Source: AWTP1-13 sp963827545 (GTDB taxonomy: Bacteria > Pseudomonadota > Alphaproteobacteria > Rhizobiales > Hyphomicrobiaceae). From it: 64,000 bases of DNA. The stretch spans positions 62,001 to 126,000 of the forward strand of contig CAWHBI010000041.1 of the NCBI GenBank assembly GCA_963827545.1. Direction: 5' to 3'. Each line of letters begins with the position of its first letter. Position 1 is the stretch's first letter. Below the pieces are notes generated by a model, which did no database searches, was not told the DNA's origin, and saw only the letters and a program-made list of their open reading frames with translations. This document shows, in pieces, positions 62,614 through 64,000 of this stretch. The position numbers and the translations under genes are program-made.

Positions 62614-63099
62614 ATGACCAAGGAATTCGGGATAGCGCAGCTGTACCAGGCGGCCAGGCTGACTGATGCCGCCGTCATCATCGTCGCCACAGGCGAGACC
62701 CCCAACTTCAACACGCGGGTGACGATCGAGCAGCTGCCGTGGCGCATCTACCCGCCGCACTTCGGCCTGTTCTTCGAGACACCCGCGATCGCGCTGCCCG
62801 CAAAGAGGCCATTCGCGGTCTCGGCCATCGTTGGTTTTCCCGGCGAGCGCAATGAACTCACGATCATCGACGCCTGCGGCCGGCACGTCCTGAACATCCT
62901 GGCGGCGATCCAATTTCGCGCGGCCGGCAAGGACGCCAACGCCGAGAAGGACTTCCTCGCCTACCAGCAGATCGGCTTCCCGAACTGCATGATCGCGCCG
63001 GTCGATGCCATGGTGCCGATGATCTTCACCCGCGCGTTCGGCCCAGCGAGCTACGCGGACTGCGAAGCCTGGATCGCCCAGAACTGCAGCAAGGCATGA
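62614..63099 (+). CDS. Hypothetical protein
   Basis: A 161-residue soluble protein starting at ATG 62614 after GGGAGGAAGA, a strong ribosome site. It has an alternating beta/helix pattern without a recognised motif; a few features are FFETPAIALPAKRPF and IIDACGRHVLNILAAIQF. No signal peptide or membrane segment is present. A DUF3892 gene follows 48 bases later and could be co-transcribed. I do not assign a function. Confidence 0.75.
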   Translation: MTKEFGIAQLYQAARLTDAAVIIVATGETPNFNTRVTIEQLPWRIYPPHFGLFFETPAIALPAKRPFAVSAIVGFPGERNELTIIDACGRHVLNILAAIQFRAAGKDANAEKDFLAYQQIGFPNCMIAPVDAMVPMIFTRAFGPASYADCEAWIAQNCSKA

Positions 63100-63147
63100 G
63101 CGGCGGTCGCCAGCGCGACACCCATCGATCACACAGCGGAGATCGTC

Positions 63148-63414
63148 ATGGCTGACTGGCAAATCACCTGCATCAACAAGACCGACCGCACCAGCCCGCA
63201 CGAGCGCATCCGCCGGGTCGGCGGTGCCGGCTGGCGCAAATCTGCGGACGAGGTCATTCGCCTGATCAACGCGGGCACGGACACGTTCTGGGTCAGCGTC
63301 AACGGCAAGCGCACCGAAGTCGACGTGGCCAGACACAACGGCCACGACTACATCAAGACGCGGCCTGACGACTATCGCCAGAACAACCTGCTTTCGCTTA
63401 CCGAATGCACCTGA
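63148..63414 (+). CDS. DUF3892 domain-containing protein
   Basis: An 88-residue protein of the small DUF3892 family: ITCINKTDRTSPHERIRRVGG at the N-terminus, then KSADEVIRLINAGTDTFWVS and GHDYIKTRPDDYRQNNLLSL. This compact domain occurs alone across bacteria and has no known function. ATG 63148 is the natural start. Confidence 0.88.
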   Translation: MADWQITCINKTDRTSPHERIRRVGGAGWRKSADEVIRLINAGTDTFWVSVNGKRTEVDVARHNGHDYIKTRPDDYRQNNLLSLTECT

Positions 63415-63452
63415 TCGGATGCGAGCGGCCACTGCGCGGTCGTGCAACGGCG

Positions 63453-63869
63453 TCACTCCGGGCTGCGCAACTTGCGCTGCACGCGCTCGTCGAAGCGCGC
63501 CACGTTCACCACCACACGGCTGTGCGTGCCGTCGCCGATCACCTCGCGCTCGTCGCGGGCCTCGACCTTGAAGGTGATGGTGCGGCCTTCCACGGCCGTG
63601 ACCTCGGCGGCGGCCGCGACGCGCAGGCCCACCGGGGTTGCCGCGAAGTGGCGCACGTCGAGGTGGATGCCGAGGCTCTGATGCCCGGCGGGCAGCAGGT
63701 GCTCGACCGCCGCGAGCGCGGCCGCCTCGATCAGGTTGATCATCACCGGCGTGGCCAGCACCGCAATCTGCCCTGACCCCACCCGCGGCGCCGTATGCTC
63801 CGGCGCCACGGTGAGCTCGGCGGTGCCGGTGCGGCCGGGGCGGATGGCGGACAGGTCGAGCATGGGCAT
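63453..63869 (-). CDS. Thioesterase family protein (FlK-like hotdog fold)
   Basis: A 138-residue hotdog-fold protein related to fluoroacetyl-CoA thioesterase-like proteins: VLATPVMINLIEAAALAAVEHLLP, then SLGIHLDVRHFAATPVG and EGRTITFKVEARDEREVIGDG. The conserved Glu and His in the MINLIEAAA and H(L)DVRH regions fit the fold. It hydrolyses short acyl-CoA thioesters; the natural substrate is unknown. Confidence 0.88.
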   Translation of the reverse strand: MPMLDLSAIRPGRTGTAELTVAPEHTAPRVGSGQIAVLATPVMINLIEAAALAAVEHLLPAGHQSLGIHLDVRHFAATPVGLRVAAAAEVTAVEGRTITFKVEARDEREVIGDGTHSRVVVNVARFDERVQRKLRSPE

Positions 63870-63915
63870 GGCTTACCGTCATGTGGATGCAACCCGCCTC
63901 GTGGCGGCTTGCCGG

Positions 63916-64000
63916 TCAGTCCACCTTGAAGTCCTTAGGGTTCCAGCCGGGCTTCGGGTACCTCGGGTTCATGGCCTGCAAGGTCTCGCGCACGATCGCG
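63916..64000 (-). CDS. C-terminal end of an unidentified protein
   Basis: The last 27 codons of a leftward gene reach the window edge, ending TGA at 63916-63918. The visible end, IVRETLQAMNPRYPKPGWNP followed by KDFKVD, recalls the ends of polyphosphate-kinase-2-type or similar proteins, but this is too short to name. Its start lies beyond 64000. Confidence 0.5.
   Translation of the reverse strand, partial: AIVRETLQAMNPRYPKPGWNPKDFKVD

Overview
The window looks like chromosome of a high-GC alphaproteobacterium, most likely of the Hyphomicrobiales (Rhizobiales). The reasons are gene order (dgt-argS-SPOR protein-nagZ-scpA-scpB-tatABC-serS on the + strand; rpsB-tsf-pyrH-frr-uppS-cdsA-dxr-rseP-bamA-lpxD-fabZ-lpxA-lpxI-lpxB on the - strand), an RpsB with a C-terminal helix-hairpin-helix tail, a CspA next to a DUF6481 coiled-coil gene, and porin ends of the Hyphomicrobiales type. 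I see no tRNA, rRNA, CRISPR array or prophage. The genus cannot be settled from what is visible.

Layout. 1-2.1 kb: end of a tripartite tricarboxylate transporter operon (TctC end, TctB, TctA). 2.2-9.2 kb: small unknown genes, CreD, a large pentapeptide/J-domain/repeat protein, a deleted porin remnant and a small secreted protein. 9.3-14.6 kb: an ECF sigma/anti-sigma pair divergent from an exported truncated hemoglobin, then an M48 peptidase with TPRs coupled to a DUF898 membrane protein. 14.9-20.3 kb: ilvD, a Sel1-like protein, xthA, a Tat-exported DUF3500 protein, erpA. 20.4-33.1 kb: dgt to tatC housekeeping run, an orphan HigA-like antitoxin and a badly disrupted serS. 33.3-41.6 kb: accessory stretch with a D-2-hydroxyacid dehydrogenase, TerB-like protein, broken IS1182-type transposase, TetR/membrane-protein pair with palindromic operators, amidohydrolase, FkbM methyltransferase and a PLP enzyme, separated by palindromic repeats. 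41.7-57.5 kb: the translation/isoprenoid/outer-membrane/lipid A cluster, transcribed leftwards from rpsB to lpxB. 57.6-64 kb: RHH protein, patatin with a tiny overlapping lipoprotein gene, an extradiol-dioxygenase-like protein, cspA, GST and small genes.

How the genes work together. The large - strand cluster joins protein synthesis (RpsB, Ts, Frr), UMP kinase, undecaprenyl and MEP isoprenoid synthesis (UppS, Dxr), phospholipid precursor (CdsA), the envelope-stress protease RseP, outer-membrane protein assembly (BamA) and early lipid A synthesis (LpxD, FabZ, LpxA, LpxI, LpxB): an envelope biogenesis block. NagZ and the SPOR protein link the + strand run to peptidoglycan, ScpAB to chromosome condensation and TatABC to export of folded proteins such as the DUF3500 protein encoded nearby.

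Main cautions and points of interest. At least seven genes (serS, tatA, lpxB, bamA, the amidohydrolase, the pentapeptide/J protein, the transposase) are interrupted by one-base or few-base indels, several in G/C runs. Since many of these genes are normally essential, uncorrected sequence errors are the simplest explanation, but serS also carries an extra block of about 130 bp. No clear new defence or biosynthetic system was found. The most unusual items are an LpxI with what looks like a second, degenerate copy of its C-terminal domain, the pentapeptide-J-domain-TM-repeat fusion with near-identical 147-bp repeats, an exported truncated hemoglobin beside an ECF sigma factor, a 53-codon lipoprotein gene overlapping a patatin gene, and several families of palindromic intergenic repeats.
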